A DNA stretch of 64,000 bases from an uncultured Selenomonadaceae bacterium (GTDB lineage: Bacteria > Bacillota > Negativicutes > Selenomonadales > Selenomonadaceae). Positions 1 through 7,941 of this stretch are shown here, in pieces (position 1 is the first letter of the stretch; each line of letters begins with the position of its first letter). Under the pieces are notes generated by a model. It had not been told where the DNA came from. It did no database searches and was given only the letters and a program-made list of their open reading frames with translations. The stretch spans positions 1-64,000 of the forward strand of contig CAJOCQ010000009.1 in NCBI GenBank assembly GCA_905233135.1, written 5' to 3'. A program made the position numbers and the translations under genes.

Positions 1-63
1 CTGCTCATCGGTTAAATCAGTCGGATATGCTTTTCTGTTTAAGGTATCTTTTTTCATAGCCAT
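1..63 (-). mobile_element. IS5-type transposase, N-terminal end only
   Basis: The reverse strand starts with ATG at 63 and reads 21 codons to the window edge, containing RKAYPTDLTDEQ. That is the usual opening of IS5-group transposases (the DUF4096-type N-terminal domain, typically followed by a Trp). An AAAGGA ribosome binding site lies about 14 bases upstream, so the gene start is probably intact. Only the first residues are visible, so it cannot be said whether the element is complete, and no terminal inverted repeat could be defined. It lies upstream of rluB on the same strand. Confidence 0.7.
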
Positions 64-104
64 AGTTTAACTTTTTTCCTTTGTGAATACAACCTCTAAA
101 ATTT

Positions 105-812
105 TTATTTGGTGCTTTGTAAATTTTTGAGAAAATAAATTTCTTCGGCAGTAAGCGGGCGAAATTTACCGACTGCAACGCCTTCCAAAGTCAAGCCTGC
201 GAATTTGACGCGCTTTAATCTTTTGACTTCGCAACCAATGGCGGCGAACATTCGGCGAATTTGTCTGTTGCGCCCTTCGTGAATCGTAATTTCAACGAGA
301 TTTTTTTCAAGCAAAAAAATTTCTGCAGGCGCGGTTAAACCGTCCTCAAGTTCAATTCCTGCGCGAAGTTTATCAAGTTTTTCTTCAGTAACTTCGCCTG
401 AAATTTTGGCGCGGTACGTTTTTTCAATTTTAAATTTCGGGTGAATCAGCGCGTTCATTAATTCGCCGTCATTGGTCAAAAGTAAAAGCCCTTCCGAATT
501 TAAATCGAGCCTGCCTACAGGAAAAATTCTTTCAGCAATTCCAACCAAATCAATAACAGTTTTTCTGCCGCGTTCGTCCTTCGCCGTGCAAACGTAGCCG
601 CGCGGCTTGTTCAGCAAAATATAAATTTTTTCGGCGTCGAAAGTTAAAATTTTGCCGTCAACGCAAATTTTATTTTTTTGCGCGTCGAACTGTGCGCCCA
701 ATTCTGTAATAATTTTGCCGTCAACAGTAACCTTGCCGGCAATAATTAATTTTTCAGCATTGCGCCTTGAAGTTACGCCCGCACGCGCAATTATTTTTTG
801 TAACCTTTCCAT
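105..812 (-). CDS. rluB: Ribosomal large-subunit pseudouridine synthase, RluB family
   Basis: This 235-residue protein isomerises a uridine in 23S rRNA to pseudouridine. An S4 RNA-binding domain fills residues 1-60 (MERLQKIIARAGVTSRR), followed by the RsuA/RluB/RluE catalytic domain with GRLDLNSEG, where Asp103 is the predicted catalytic nucleophile, and the family segments LLTNDGEL, KTYRA and EGRNRQIRRM. The start chosen is ATG at 812, with AGGA eight bases upstream; a longer frame reaching 872 adds 20 residues without similarity. Length and motifs are normal for the family. RluB and RluE/RluF cannot be separated with certainty from sequence alone, but the S4 domain favours RluB. It stands alone between an IS fragment and a repeat element. 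Confidence 0.93.
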   Translation of the reverse strand: MERLQKIIARAGVTSRRNAEKLIIAGKVTVDGKIITELGAQFDAQKNKICVDGKILTFDAEKIYILLNKPRGYVCTAKDERGRKTVIDLVGIAERIFPVGRLDLNSEGLLLLTNDGELMNALIHPKFKIEKTYRAKISGEVTEEKLDKLRAGIELEDGLTAPAEIFLLEKNLVEITIHEGRNRQIRRMFAAIGCEVKRLKRVKFAGLTLEGVAVGKFRPLTAEEIYFLKNLQSTK

Positions 813-890
813 AAAAATCCTAATCCTCAATACGTTTTTACAAAATTTAAAAATTATGCAACATAGGTACAACGCGCCGCGTAATTAAAA

Positions 891-1050
891 AAGCCGCCCG
901 CTTTTGCACTCTGCTAACACATTTGCGCACGTCTTACTTTGCTGAACTGCTTGGGCGTTTGCAATCTCTATAACCAATGGTGCGCTAGCGGGCGGCGATT
1001 CTTTCTTTTAGGTGGCTTTTCTTTCTTCTAAAGAAAGAAAAACCACTTTT
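891..1050. repeat. Intergenic modular repeat, type A (copy 1)
   Basis: This 160-bp element opens with GCCGCCCGC (893-901), closes its GC-rich part with the inverse GCGGGCGGC (988-996), and ends with a long hairpin made of CTTTTCTTTCTT and AAGAAAGAAAA arms (about 1012-1048). A second copy at 16098-16253 matches along its whole length, including the internal CCAATGGTGCGCTAGC. No reading frame is conserved. It fills most of the gap between the ABC transporter gene and rluB. Confidence 0.8.
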
Positions 1051-1089
1051 AAAAATTTTATTTTGTAAACAGACTCTAACCATTAAAAC

Positions 1090-2787
1090 TCAAATTTCCC
1101 GCGTTGTCCAATTCCCCGCGCCGTCAAGTTTTAATTCTGTATCGTGCACTTGGTAAAGCGTCGAACGGTGCCCGACGCTTACGATTGTTACTGCGGGCAA
1201 TTTTTCTTTCAACAGTTTATACATTTCCAATTCGCGCGGCTCGTCAAGTGCGCTTGTTGCCTCGTCCAAGAAAATAAAATCAGGCGCGGTTAAAAGTACG
1301 CGCGCAAATGCAAGCCGTTGCTGTTCGCCGATTGATAAAATTCGGCTCCAATCTTCCACCGCGTCAAGTTTTTCCGTCAAATTCGGCAAGTCAACAGTTT
1401 TCAAAGTTTCTACAAGTTTTTCATTCGGCGGCGCGTCTTTTTCTGCTAACGGATAAACCAACGCGCGGCGCAATGTTCCCAACGGCAAGTACGGTTTTTG
1501 CGGCAGGAACATTATTTTTGAATTTTGCGGCACGGAAATTTTGCCCTGCGCAAATGCCCAAATTCCCGCCAATGTTCTAAGCAACGTAGATTTTCCGCAA
1601 CCTGAAGCTCCCGTTACCAAAAGTGATTTTGAATTTTCAAGGCGCAATGAAAGTTTTTTCAAAAGTTCCCGCCCCGTCGGCAACGAAATATTCAAATCTG
1701 AAATTGTAAGCTCGGGCGCGGCAGATTTTTCGACGCCGCTTTTAATTTTTTGAACTTCTGCAACGTGTTCGGTAAATCCTGAAAGACGATTTATAACCGC
1801 CGCCAAACTTGCAAGCGTGCCGTATGAATCGATAAAAAAGCTTAAGGCGTCCTGTACCCTGTTGAATGCCGAAACTGTTTGCATTAAGCCGCCGAGTTGC
1901 ATTTCTTTTGAAAAGTAACGCGGCGCGGCAAGTATCAGCGGCACAATTACTGCAAGTTGAGCGTAGCCGTTGACATAAAAATTTAAATGCTTGGTTTTAG
2001 TCATAAGCCGCCGAAAATTTTCTATGACATTTTTAAAGCGTGCGGTAAAGCCTTCCATTTCGGAATTTTCGCCGCGATAAAAAGCTATACTTTCTGAATT
2101 TTCCCTAACGCGCATCATACTGAAACGAAAATCTGCCTCGTACCTTTGCTGGTCAAATTCCAAGCCGATTAATTTGCGCCCGACTTTGTGTACCAAAAAT
2201 GTTCCGACGCCCGAATATATCAGCGAAAACCAAAACATATAGCCGTAAATTATAATTTCAGAACCGCCCAAATTTAATTTAAATTCGCCCGATAATTCCC
2301 AAAGTACAACGCTGAACGCCGCCAAAGTTGTAAGCTGCCGCAAAAATCCTATAATCAGTTGCAACGTCATACTTACAAAAGAATTTATATCTTCGGAAAT
2401 ACGTTGGTCGGGGTTGTCAGTGCCGCTTTGCAAATGGTAATAAGTTTGCCCCGCCATCCACGCATTTAAATAATTTTTCGTCATCCACGTCCGCCAACGA
2501 ATTTGCAACAACTGCCGCAAATATATTGCGTAAACCGCAATGATTATGTAGCAAAAAGCTAAAAATGTAAATTGCCCGACGAGCGGCCAAAATGATTCAG
2601 ATTGATATTCTTGCAGCGCGTTATAAAATTCGTTGTACCACGTGTTAATTTGCACCAAAAGCCAGACCATTGCCAAATTTAAACCTATGACAACGCCCAA
2701 CAATCCCCGCGCCTTCCATTTTTCTTCCGAACTCCAATAAGCTTTAAAAAGCGTCCAGAATCCGCCGAATAAATTTCTTTTTTCCAA
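1090..2787 (-). CDS. SbmA/BacA-like ABC transporter, fused permease and ATPase
   Basis: This 565-residue half-transporter has an N-terminal membrane domain of the ABC_membrane_2/SbmA-BacA type (residues about 1-340, roughly six hydrophobic segments) and a C-terminal nucleotide-binding domain. The ATPase shows the Walker A motif GASGCGKST, the Q-loop segment FLPQKPYLPLG, the signature LSIGEQQRLAFAR and the Walker B stretch FIFLDEATSALD. Relatives (YddA, BacA-related, vitamin B12 or peptide transporters) form homodimers in the inner membrane; the substrate here is unknown. Translation likely starts at TTG 2787, eight bases behind a GGGAGG site. It is monocistronic, flanked downstream by a type A repeat and upstream by a divergent amidase gene. 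Confidence 0.88.
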   Translation of the reverse strand: MEKRNLFGGFWTLFKAYWSSEEKWKARGLLGVVIGLNLAMVWLLVQINTWYNEFYNALQEYQSESFWPLVGQFTFLAFCYIIIAVYAIYLRQLLQIRWRTWMTKNYLNAWMAGQTYYHLQSGTDNPDQRISEDINSFVSMTLQLIIGFLRQLTTLAAFSVVLWELSGEFKLNLGGSEIIIYGYMFWFSLIYSGVGTFLVHKVGRKLIGLEFDQQRYEADFRFSMMRVRENSESIAFYRGENSEMEGFTARFKNVIENFRRLMTKTKHLNFYVNGYAQLAVIVPLILAAPRYFSKEMQLGGLMQTVSAFNRVQDALSFFIDSYGTLASLAAVINRLSGFTEHVAEVQKIKSGVEKSAAPELTISDLNISLPTGRELLKKLSLRLENSKSLLVTGASGCGKSTLLRTLAGIWAFAQGKISVPQNSKIMFLPQKPYLPLGTLRRALVYPLAEKDAPPNEKLVETLKTVDLPNLTEKLDAVEDWSRILSIGEQQRLAFARVLLTAPDFIFLDEATSALDEPRELEMYKLLKEKLPAVTIVSVGHRSTLYQVHDTELKLDGAGNWTTREI

Positions 2788-2837
2788 AATTAAAACCTCC
2801 CGCGCGGGATTATATCACTAAATTTTTTGCGCGTCGA

Positions 2838-2866
2838 TTGTGTTTAATATTTCTATCTGATATAAT
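2838..2866 (+). promoter_or_regulatory. Predicted sigma-70-type promoter for the amidase gene
   Basis: TTGTGT (2838-2843) and TATAAT (2861-2866) are separated by 17 bases, and the -10 box is preceded by TGA, an extended -10. Transcription would start near 2873, leaving a leader of about 15 bases before TTG 2888, which is short but still contains the AGG of the ribosome binding site. Confidence 0.5.
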
Positions 2867-2887
2867 TCTGAAAGGCAGGTGATTTTA

Positions 2888-3541
2888 TTGAACAGGAGAG
2901 AATTTTTAACAACAACTGCAAAAATTTTGGCGGCAACTGCAACCTTCGGAATTTTTCCAGATTTCGCAGAAGCCGCTCGCAAAGATAAAAATAAAAATTC
3001 TAAGGAAGTTACCAAAGTGCAAAAATATGAATTGCCGCAACTTGAATCTTTGATAAAGTTTGAAGATTTGGGCATTGGCAAAGTTAATCTTGAATTTAAA
3101 GAAATGGACGTGCGCGAACATACGGGCGCGGTTGTCATTCATCACGCGGGCTTGAGAAGGGACGTTGATATTGACGTTGCCGCGATTCACGATATGCATT
3201 TGGGGAACGGTTGGTCGGGGCTTGGTTATCATTTTATTATCCACAAGAACGGCTTCATTGAACAGGGACGCCCGCTGGAATATGTAGGCGCGCACGCTTA
3301 CGCCAATAATTTGTACACTGTCGGAATTTGTTTAACGGGCAATTACAGTTTAAATTTGCCGCCGCGTGAACAAATTTTGGCGGCTGAACAATTAACCGCC
3401 GCACTTTGCCAAAAATATAATTTTGAGCCGAGCGATACAACAATTTTCGGGCATAGGGAATTGTGCGCGACGGATTGTCCCGGCAATAAATTTTTCCCGT
3501 ACTTGCCCGAATTTATTAAAAATGTTGCACAAGTTTTTTAG
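2888..3541 (+). CDS. Secreted N-acetylmuramoyl-L-alanine amidase, PGRP type
   Basis: The 217-residue product is predicted to cleave the amide between MurNAc and L-Ala of peptidoglycan. Its N-terminus has a twin-arginine-like signal (NRREFL, then a hydrophobic stretch to about residue 27). The body matches the zinc-dependent PGRP/amidase_2 fold: VIHHAGL gives the first His ligand, GLGYHFII is the core strand, and FGHRE with ATDCPG supplies the second His and the Cys ligand. TTG 2888 is preferred because AGGTGA lies at a proper distance; GTG 2879 overlaps the ribosome binding site. It is followed after 12 bases by a membrane protein gene, probably in the same transcript. Confidence 0.85.
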   Translation: MNRREFLTTTAKILAATATFGIFPDFAEAARKDKNKNSKEVTKVQKYELPQLESLIKFEDLGIGKVNLEFKEMDVREHTGAVVIHHAGLRRDVDIDVAAIHDMHLGNGWSGLGYHFIIHKNGFIEQGRPLEYVGAHAYANNLYTVGICLTGNYSLNLPPREQILAAEQLTAALCQKYNFEPSDTTIFGHRELCATDCPGNKFFPYLPEFIKNVAQVF

Positions 3542-3553
3542 AAAGTTTTAACT

Positions 3554-4237
3554 ATGAGTAAACGCAAAAAAAAAGCACCTTTGCGCAGTGATTTTACTGA
3601 CGCCTTGCAGGTGGAAATTGACGAAAGAAAAATTGTCGAACGCACGCAACCTAAAGAAGAAATTTTTCAAAAATCAGTAACGCTTGAAAAAGCCGTCGAA
3701 GTCGAAAAAATCGAAGTTGCACCGCTTGAAAAAATTCTCGTCGAAACAAAAATTGAAATTGAAAAAATTGAAGTGCCGCCGACAATCGAAGTTAAACCTG
3801 AAACAAAACTTGAGGAAAGAATTTTAAAAGAGGCTGACAATACTTTCTTTGACGAAAAGCCCGCTCCAAAAAAAGTTGCAGAAGAAAAACCTTCGCCGCG
3901 CAAATCAATTTATCACAGCAAGGCTTTAAAAAAATGGGCAGCGGAACAGGAAGAAGAAAAAATTTCTTCGCCGCAAATAGAATTACCGAAAATCGAAATG
4001 CCGCGCAAACTTTCGCACGCAGAAAAATTCGGCGTCGTTGCGTCAGTTGCAATGCTGATTTATGCATTTGTAAATATGGACAAGCCGCTATTTTTTTTGG
4101 CGTTGTCATTGTTTATACATTTTTTGAGTATGCCCGCAGGAAATATTTTCGGCAAACATTCAGCCGCCGTGCAAAATGCTCTGCGAACTTTCAGCATAGT
4201 TTTATTTTGCGGCGCGATATTATTTTTGTTTATGTGA
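3554..4237 (+). CDS. Charged, repeat-rich protein with C-terminal membrane anchor (unknown)
   Basis: I do not recognise this 227-residue protein. Residues 1-10 are strongly basic (SKRKKKAP), residues about 20-165 are dominated by Glu, Lys, Ile and Val with loosely repeated KIEVxP and EIEKIEV units that would be extended or coiled, and residues about 168-227 form two or three hydrophobic segments. This predicts a cytoplasmic, highly charged domain tethered to the inner membrane. It starts 13 bases after the amidase stop and has only a weak ribosome binding site, suggesting coupling to the amidase; a role in envelope organisation is only a guess. It converges with the RNase G gene over a 38-base gap containing a short tandem repeat. 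Confidence 0.7.
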   Translation: MSKRKKKAPLRSDFTDALQVEIDERKIVERTQPKEEIFQKSVTLEKAVEVEKIEVAPLEKILVETKIEIEKIEVPPTIEVKPETKLEERILKEADNTFFDEKPAPKKVAEEKPSPRKSIYHSKALKKWAAEQEEEKISSPQIELPKIEMPRKLSHAEKFGVVASVAMLIYAFVNMDKPLFFLALSLFIHFLSMPAGNIFGKHSAAVQNALRTFSIVLFCGAILFLFM

Positions 4238-4242
4238 CAATT

Positions 4243-4275
4243 CCCCCCCAGTCTTTAGGCTTTATCCCCTAGTCT
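4243..4275. repeat. Short drifting repeat CTAGTCTTTA/GGGGATAAAG
   Basis: Two copies of AGTCTTTA separated by GGCTTTATCCCCT lie directly after the shortened RNase G stop. Read on the minus strand, the unit GACTAGGGGATAAAG followed by CCTAAAGACT is identical to a stretch at 56508-56534, and related units occur at 51541-51597. Confidence 0.65.
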
Positions 4276-5337
4276 TTAATAAGGGTTTCTTGTAATTTCG
4301 ACAAGTCCGAGCGGCGTCATATCAACAATAAAAGTTTTGCCGCCGTCAATCTGCGCGAGGCTTTTTAAATATTTGAGCAAATCTGAGTGCGCGTCCGCAA
4401 TTTTCATATTTACAAAATCGATAATGATAATGCCGCCGATATTGCGCAAGCGAATTTGTTTCATAGCAAGTTCAGCCGCTTCAATGTTCGTTTGGTAAAT
4501 ATTTTCCGCGCTGCCCGTATTCACGTCAATAACCGTCAACGCTTCGGTTTTCTCAATGACGATAAAGCCGCCCGAAGGCAACATTAATTCTTTTTGGCTC
4601 AAATTTTTAATTTCGGTATCGACGCCGAAATTTTTGAAAAGGTCTTCGCCTTCATAAAAATTAATTTTGTCAGTAAATTTTTCAACGCGCCGTAAAACTT
4701 TTTGGTTGTCAGTGATTAAAATTTCGCAGTCGAAAAAATTTTCACGTACAAGCCGCGCAATTAAATCTTCGCCGCCGTAAATCAGGGACGGCTTTTTTTT
4801 ATTTTCGGCAACAGCTAAAATTTCTTGCCAAAGTTTTAAAAGTTCGTCAAGTTCAATTTGCAATTCTTCAGCAGTGGAATTTTCAGCCGCCGTACGAATT
4901 ATGACGCCGAAATTTTTTGGCAGGATATTTTTTAAAATATTTTTAAGGCGGAGTTTTTCTGCGTTAATAATTTTTTTTGAAATGTTAATGCTGTTTGAAT
5001 TGGGCAGTAAAATTAATTTCCGCGCCGGCAGTGAAATATTTAAAGTTGCACGCGCCGCCTTGTAGTGTTCGGCGTCCTTTTCAATCTGTACCAAAATTTT
5101 TTCGCCTTCGCGCAGAGTTTTATTTTGAAATTGCAGAAAGGCGTTTTGTTCCCTGCCGATGTCAACAAACGCCGCCTGCATACCTTCCAAAATTTTTTCA
5201 ACGCGCGCAAAAAAAATACTGCCGACAAAACGCGGCGGCTCGTTATCCCGTTCAATGAAATAACTTGCCGCCTCGCCGTCATTCAAAATTATTGCTTGAG
5301 TTTCGCCGTTCCTGCGGCTGATTAAAATTTTTTTCAT
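4276..5337 (-). CDS. rng: Ribonuclease G/E family, lacking the C-terminal zinc-link region
   Basis: This is a 353-residue RNase G-like endoribonuclease for rRNA processing and mRNA decay. An S1 RNA-binding domain (residues 35-110, VGSIFFARV and AFVDIG) and the RNase H/5-sensor and DNase I-like catalytic regions are present, with both metal ligands, Asp271 in TVIDVNTG and Asp307 in IIIDFVNM. Family members usually continue for 100-150 residues past LVEMTRKR into a Cys-pair zinc link and small domain; here the frame ends at LVEITRNPY, exactly where a short repeat begins. The Zn-link needed for tetramerisation in the E. coli enzymes is therefore missing. It may be a minimal variant or a truncated gene. 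Start ATG 5337. Confidence 0.8.
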   Translation of the reverse strand: MKKILISRRNGETQAIILNDGEAASYFIERDNEPPRFVGSIFFARVEKILEGMQAAFVDIGREQNAFLQFQNKTLREGEKILVQIEKDAEHYKAARATLNISLPARKLILLPNSNSINISKKIINAEKLRLKNILKNILPKNFGVIIRTAAENSTAEELQIELDELLKLWQEILAVAENKKKPSLIYGGEDLIARLVRENFFDCEILITDNQKVLRRVEKFTDKINFYEGEDLFKNFGVDTEIKNLSQKELMLPSGGFIVIEKTEALTVIDVNTGSAENIYQTNIEAAELAMKQIRLRNIGGIIIIDFVNMKIADAHSDLLKYLKSLAQIDGGKTFIVDMTPLGLVEITRNPY

Positions 5338-5371
5338 AGTGCCGCTATATTAGCGAAAATTTTTTCTGCAG

Positions 5372-5953
5372 TCAATAAAAAAAGCTGTCCTTAACTTTAA
5401 AAATTGAAACTTCGCCCGAGTCAAACATTGGCGCAATAAATTTTTCCACCTGCGCGAAATTTTCAAAATCGAACGCCGCCAAAATTTCATTCGCCGAAAT
5501 CAGCGGGTGCAATTTTATGAAATTTTTCAGCGCGTCCAAAGATTTTTCAACTGCTTGAGGTTTAACCGCGCCGCGTGTAACTTGCGAAATTAAATCCAAA
5601 AAATCTTCGTACGAAATTAAACCTTGCGCCAAAATTCCATCTTCGCCGAATTGTATTATATAGCTCGGCAAAGTTCGCAATTCCAACTGTTGCGTAAAAT
5701 TTAAATCCTGCTTGAGAGCCGCCGCCGCTGTTGTTCCCCTGAAATGTTTTTCAAATTCCGCCGTGTCAATTTTGGTTTTCTCGACGACTTTTAAAATTTC
5801 GTCAAGTTTCGTTGTAGGTCTGCAGTCAACTATTGTTGCGTAGCGCAGATTGTATAAAAATAAATCCGCCCGCGCCGCGTCCGCCAACTGCGCCGCCTTA
5901 TACGCAAGATTCAGCGGCAAGCTTGAAGTTTCACTTTCGGAAAATAAATTAAA
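5372..5953 (-). pseudogene. DsbA-family oxidoreductase, N-terminal half lost
   Basis: The translation (residues LPLNLAYKAAQLADAARADLFL, LPSYIIQFG and SYEDFLDLI among the landmarks) matches the C-terminal part of DsbA/FrnE-like thioredoxin-fold proteins, including the cis-Pro loop LPSY. Similarity reaches upstream of the possible TTG start at 5920 to about FNLFSESETSS, then stops near 5955. The thioredoxin half with its CxxC active site is absent: that position is occupied by the opposite-strand small peptide gene at 6007. Without CxxC it cannot act as a standard disulfide oxidase. It sits 34 bases upstream of the RNase G gene start. A residual non-redox function cannot be excluded. Confidence 0.7.
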
Positions 5954-6006
5954 GCCAATCCCCTTAAGGGGGTTAAAATGTGGAAAATTTTTAGGGAGGC
6001 GGAATT

Positions 6007-6210
6007 ATGAACATTTTAATTGCCGCGTTATGTTTTATTGCAGTGCCTTCGATTTGCTCGGCGCATTCCGGCACGCTGGTTAACGCTGTTACAAGTTACT
6101 TGCCGTTTATTGCGCCGATTGTTGCGGGAATCGTTGCAAGTTGGAAAAATTTTTTCGGAACATTTACCGCAAGGTTTAAAAATTTTTTTAAGAAATCTGG
6201 CAATCAGTAA
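6007..6210 (+). CDS. Small secreted or membrane-active cationic peptide
   Basis: This 67-residue ORF has an excellent ribosome binding site (AGGGAGGCGG, nine bases before ATG) and an intrinsic terminator 14 bases after its stop, so it is likely a real single-gene unit. Residues 1-19 look like a Sec signal peptide ending in SICSA; the remainder has one hydrophobic helix (YLPFIAPIVAGIVA) and an amphipathic Phe/Lys-rich tail (WKNFFGTF, RFKNFFKKSG). This architecture resembles small membrane toxins, bacteriocin-like peptides or holin-like proteins, but no specific family is recognised. It is inserted where the front of the DsbA-family gene should be. Confidence 0.65.
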   Translation: MNILIAALCFIAVPSICSAHSGTLVNAVTSYLPFIAPIVAGIVASWKNFFGTFTARFKNFFKKSGNQ

Positions 6211-6223
6211 TAAAAAATTTCGG

Positions 6224-6244
6224 CTGCCGCGCAGGCAGTTTTTT
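6224..6244 (+). terminator. Intrinsic terminator of the small peptide gene
   Basis: Stem CTGCC (6224-6228) pairs with GGCAG (6234-6238) across a five-base loop and is followed by six T residues. Confidence 0.8.
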
Positions 6245-6312
6245 ATTTTCTGAAAATGCAACGGTGCGAAGGCGAAGAGTAGCAGGCGTTACACGATACG
6301 CACTTTGAAATT

Positions 6313-7248
6313 TCACTTTCGCCGCGCCGGAACTATTTGCGGAAAATCAGGCTCGCGCAGGAGCGGGCGGGATAACGATAAAAATTTAATGTTGGTATCT
6401 GTCAAAATTTTTTCCATAATAATTTTACTGCGCCAACCGCCGACGCAAATTACGGGCGTTGAAATTTCTTCAGCAAGTTGAATTGCGAACGGCGCAAAAT
6501 ATCCTTCGTTGACTCCTGCGCGAATGCCTGCAACTGAAGTACCGTTGCCGCTAACCTCGATTGAATCAATACCCGCCGCCACCAATTTTTTGCAGATAAT
6601 TAAACTTTCTTCTTCCTCAAGCCCGCCGCGCGTAAAATCGTTGCAATTTATTTTTATGGTAATGTGCAACGCGGGCGCAATATTTTTAATGCCGCGCAGA
6701 ATTTCAAACAAAATTTTTGTACGATTTTCAGTACTGCCGCCGTATTCGTCGGAGCGTTGGTTGACTGCGGGACTTATGAAACGACTTAAAAAGAAAAAGT
6801 GCGCCGCGTGAATCTGTACGCCGTCAAAGCCTGCAAGTTCAGCGCGTTTAGCCTCGTCAATAAATTTTTGAATGACTTCCTTAACTTCGGCAGTTGTCAT
6901 TTCGTTTTCGTCAACTTCTTCAAAGTCTCTGTAGTACGCGCCTAACGCCAACTGCGCAATTATCGGGCAATTTTCCGCGTGAACAATTTCAACAAGTTTT
7001 TTGTACTGCGAAATAAGTTTATCTTCAGAAAGTCTCATCATTCCGCCAAAATAATAATCATCTTTTGCAACGCTGGTAAATCCCGTGATAATCGCTCCAA
7101 CGCCGCCCTTTGCAAGTTCCCTGTAAATATCAAAAGTTTTTTCGTTAATGCCGCCGTCAATCGCTGCAAGCCCTTCCCAAGTCGCAGAACGTATCAGACG
7201 ATTTTTTAATTTTAAATTTTTCATTTCTGCCGCTTCAAAGATTTTCAT
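6313..7248 (-). CDS. NADH:flavin oxidoreductase, Old Yellow Enzyme family
   Basis: This 311-residue FMN-dependent TIM-barrel enzyme reduces activated alkenes or related electrophiles with NAD(P)H. Family landmarks are the N-terminal KNRLIRSATWEG, the FMN-contact stretch PIIAQLALG, the active-site pair in QIHAAHFFFLSRFISP, DEYGGSTENR, and the phosphate-binding loop VICVGGW followed by FLSLSRPLLREP. It lacks the extra Fe-S and Rossmann domains of the 2,4-dienoyl-CoA reductase group. ATG 7248 follows GGAGGG at six bases. It is divergent from an HxlR-type regulator, an arrangement typical for electrophile-responsive control, although that regulator is frameshifted here. Substrate unknown. Confidence 0.9.
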   Translation of the reverse strand: MKIFEAAEMKNLKLKNRLIRSATWEGLAAIDGGINEKTFDIYRELAKGGVGAIITGFTSVAKDDYYFGGMMRLSEDKLISQYKKLVEIVHAENCPIIAQLALGAYYRDFEEVDENEMTTAEVKEVIQKFIDEAKRAELAGFDGVQIHAAHFFFLSRFISPAVNQRSDEYGGSTENRTKILFEILRGIKNIAPALHITIKINCNDFTRGGLEEEESLIICKKLVAAGIDSIEVSGNGTSVAGIRAGVNEGYFAPFAIQLAEEISTPVICVGGWRSKIIMEKILTDTNIKFLSLSRPLLREPDFPQIVPARRK

Positions 7249-7261
7249 TTCAAGCCCTCCA

Positions 7262-7290
7262 TTGACTAAAATTTTTTTACAGATTATATT
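7262..7290 (+). promoter_or_regulatory. Predicted promoter of the HxlR-type regulator
   Basis: TTGACT (7262-7267) and TATATT (7285-7290) are 17 bases apart, followed by an AGGAGG ribosome binding site at 7309. The site lies between the divergent regulator and oxidoreductase genes. Confidence 0.65.
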
Positions 7291-7324
7291 TGAATAAAAA
7301 AAATTTCTAGGAGGCAGAAAATTA

Positions 7325-7683
7325 TTGGTTACTAAAATCGCTTATCCAATCGACGAAACTTTAAAGGACGTTGCAGAAAATCGTTGCCCGATTTTGCACG
7401 CAATGAGTATTCTCGGCTCAAAATGGAAGTTGCCAATTTATGGTACTTGCACGAAAAAGAAAATACCCGCTACAACGAACTTAAACGCCGCGTAACGGGT
7501 ATTACTCAATTTATGCTTACGAAATCTTTAAAGGAACTTGAGGCGGACGGCTTGATTAACCGCAAAGTTTTAAAGCACGACCCGCCGCTGATTGTCGAAT
7601 ATTCATTAACGCTGCTTGCATTGGAACTTTTGCCCGCGCTAAATGAATTGTACAGTTGGGGAAGTAAACATTTGGGAAAATAA
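7325..7683 (+). pseudogene. HxlR-family transcriptional regulator with a one-base frameshift
   Basis: From TTG 7325, ten bases after AGGAGG, one frame encodes the front of an HxlR winged-helix protein, with the inducer Cys (NRCPILHAM) and SKWKLPI. From TGG 7441 the remainder continues one frame over (WYLHEKENTRYNELKRR, ELEADGLINRK, VEYSLT). Only two bases, TA, separate ATT 7436-7438 from TGG 7441, so one base is missing near 7439. The family usually reads KWxxxIxxxL without interruption. Either the regulator is inactivated, or a sequencing or assembly error is present. A shorter product from TTG 7384 would lack half of the DNA-binding domain. It is divergent from the Old Yellow Enzyme gene. 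Confidence 0.75.
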
Positions 7684-7687
7684 TTTT

Positions 7688-7930
7688 TTATGCAAAGGCG
7701 ATATTTTCTGCAGGAAAATTTTTAGCAATTTTTTCTTCGTACCGCGCCTTCAATTTTCTAAGAACTTCACCGGCAATTTTCATATCCTCTTGAGTAAAAA
7801 TTCCGTTGTCATTATCTGCAGGATACCAACCGGGCATATCAACTACAATTTTTTCGCCCCTAAATTTAAATTCAAAAGGTCTAATATCACGGTGTAAAAT
7901 TTCGCCTGTTTCAGGATGAATTTTTTCCAT
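7688..7930 (-). CDS. mqsA: MqsA-type antitoxin, short form without Cys ligands
   Basis: This 80-residue protein follows the MqsR-like toxin gene, whose TAG stop overlaps its AGGAG ribosome binding site; ATG 7930 (eight-base spacing) is preferred over GTG 7939. The order HPETGEI, RPFEFKFRG, VVDMPGWY, then TQEDMKI resembles the N-terminal domain of MqsA/YgiT antitoxins (commonly CPxTG and GWYC). Here the metal-ligand Cys positions are His and Pro, and no Cys occurs anywhere. The C-terminal helix-turn-helix found in the longer MqsA proteins is also absent, so it may neutralise the toxin without binding the operator. Assignment rests on pattern and context. Confidence 0.7.
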   Translation of the reverse strand: MEKIHPETGEILHRDIRPFEFKFRGEKIVVDMPGWYPADNDNGIFTQEDMKIAGEVLRKLKARYEEKIAKNFPAENIAFA

Positions 7931-7941
7931 TTCAATCACTC

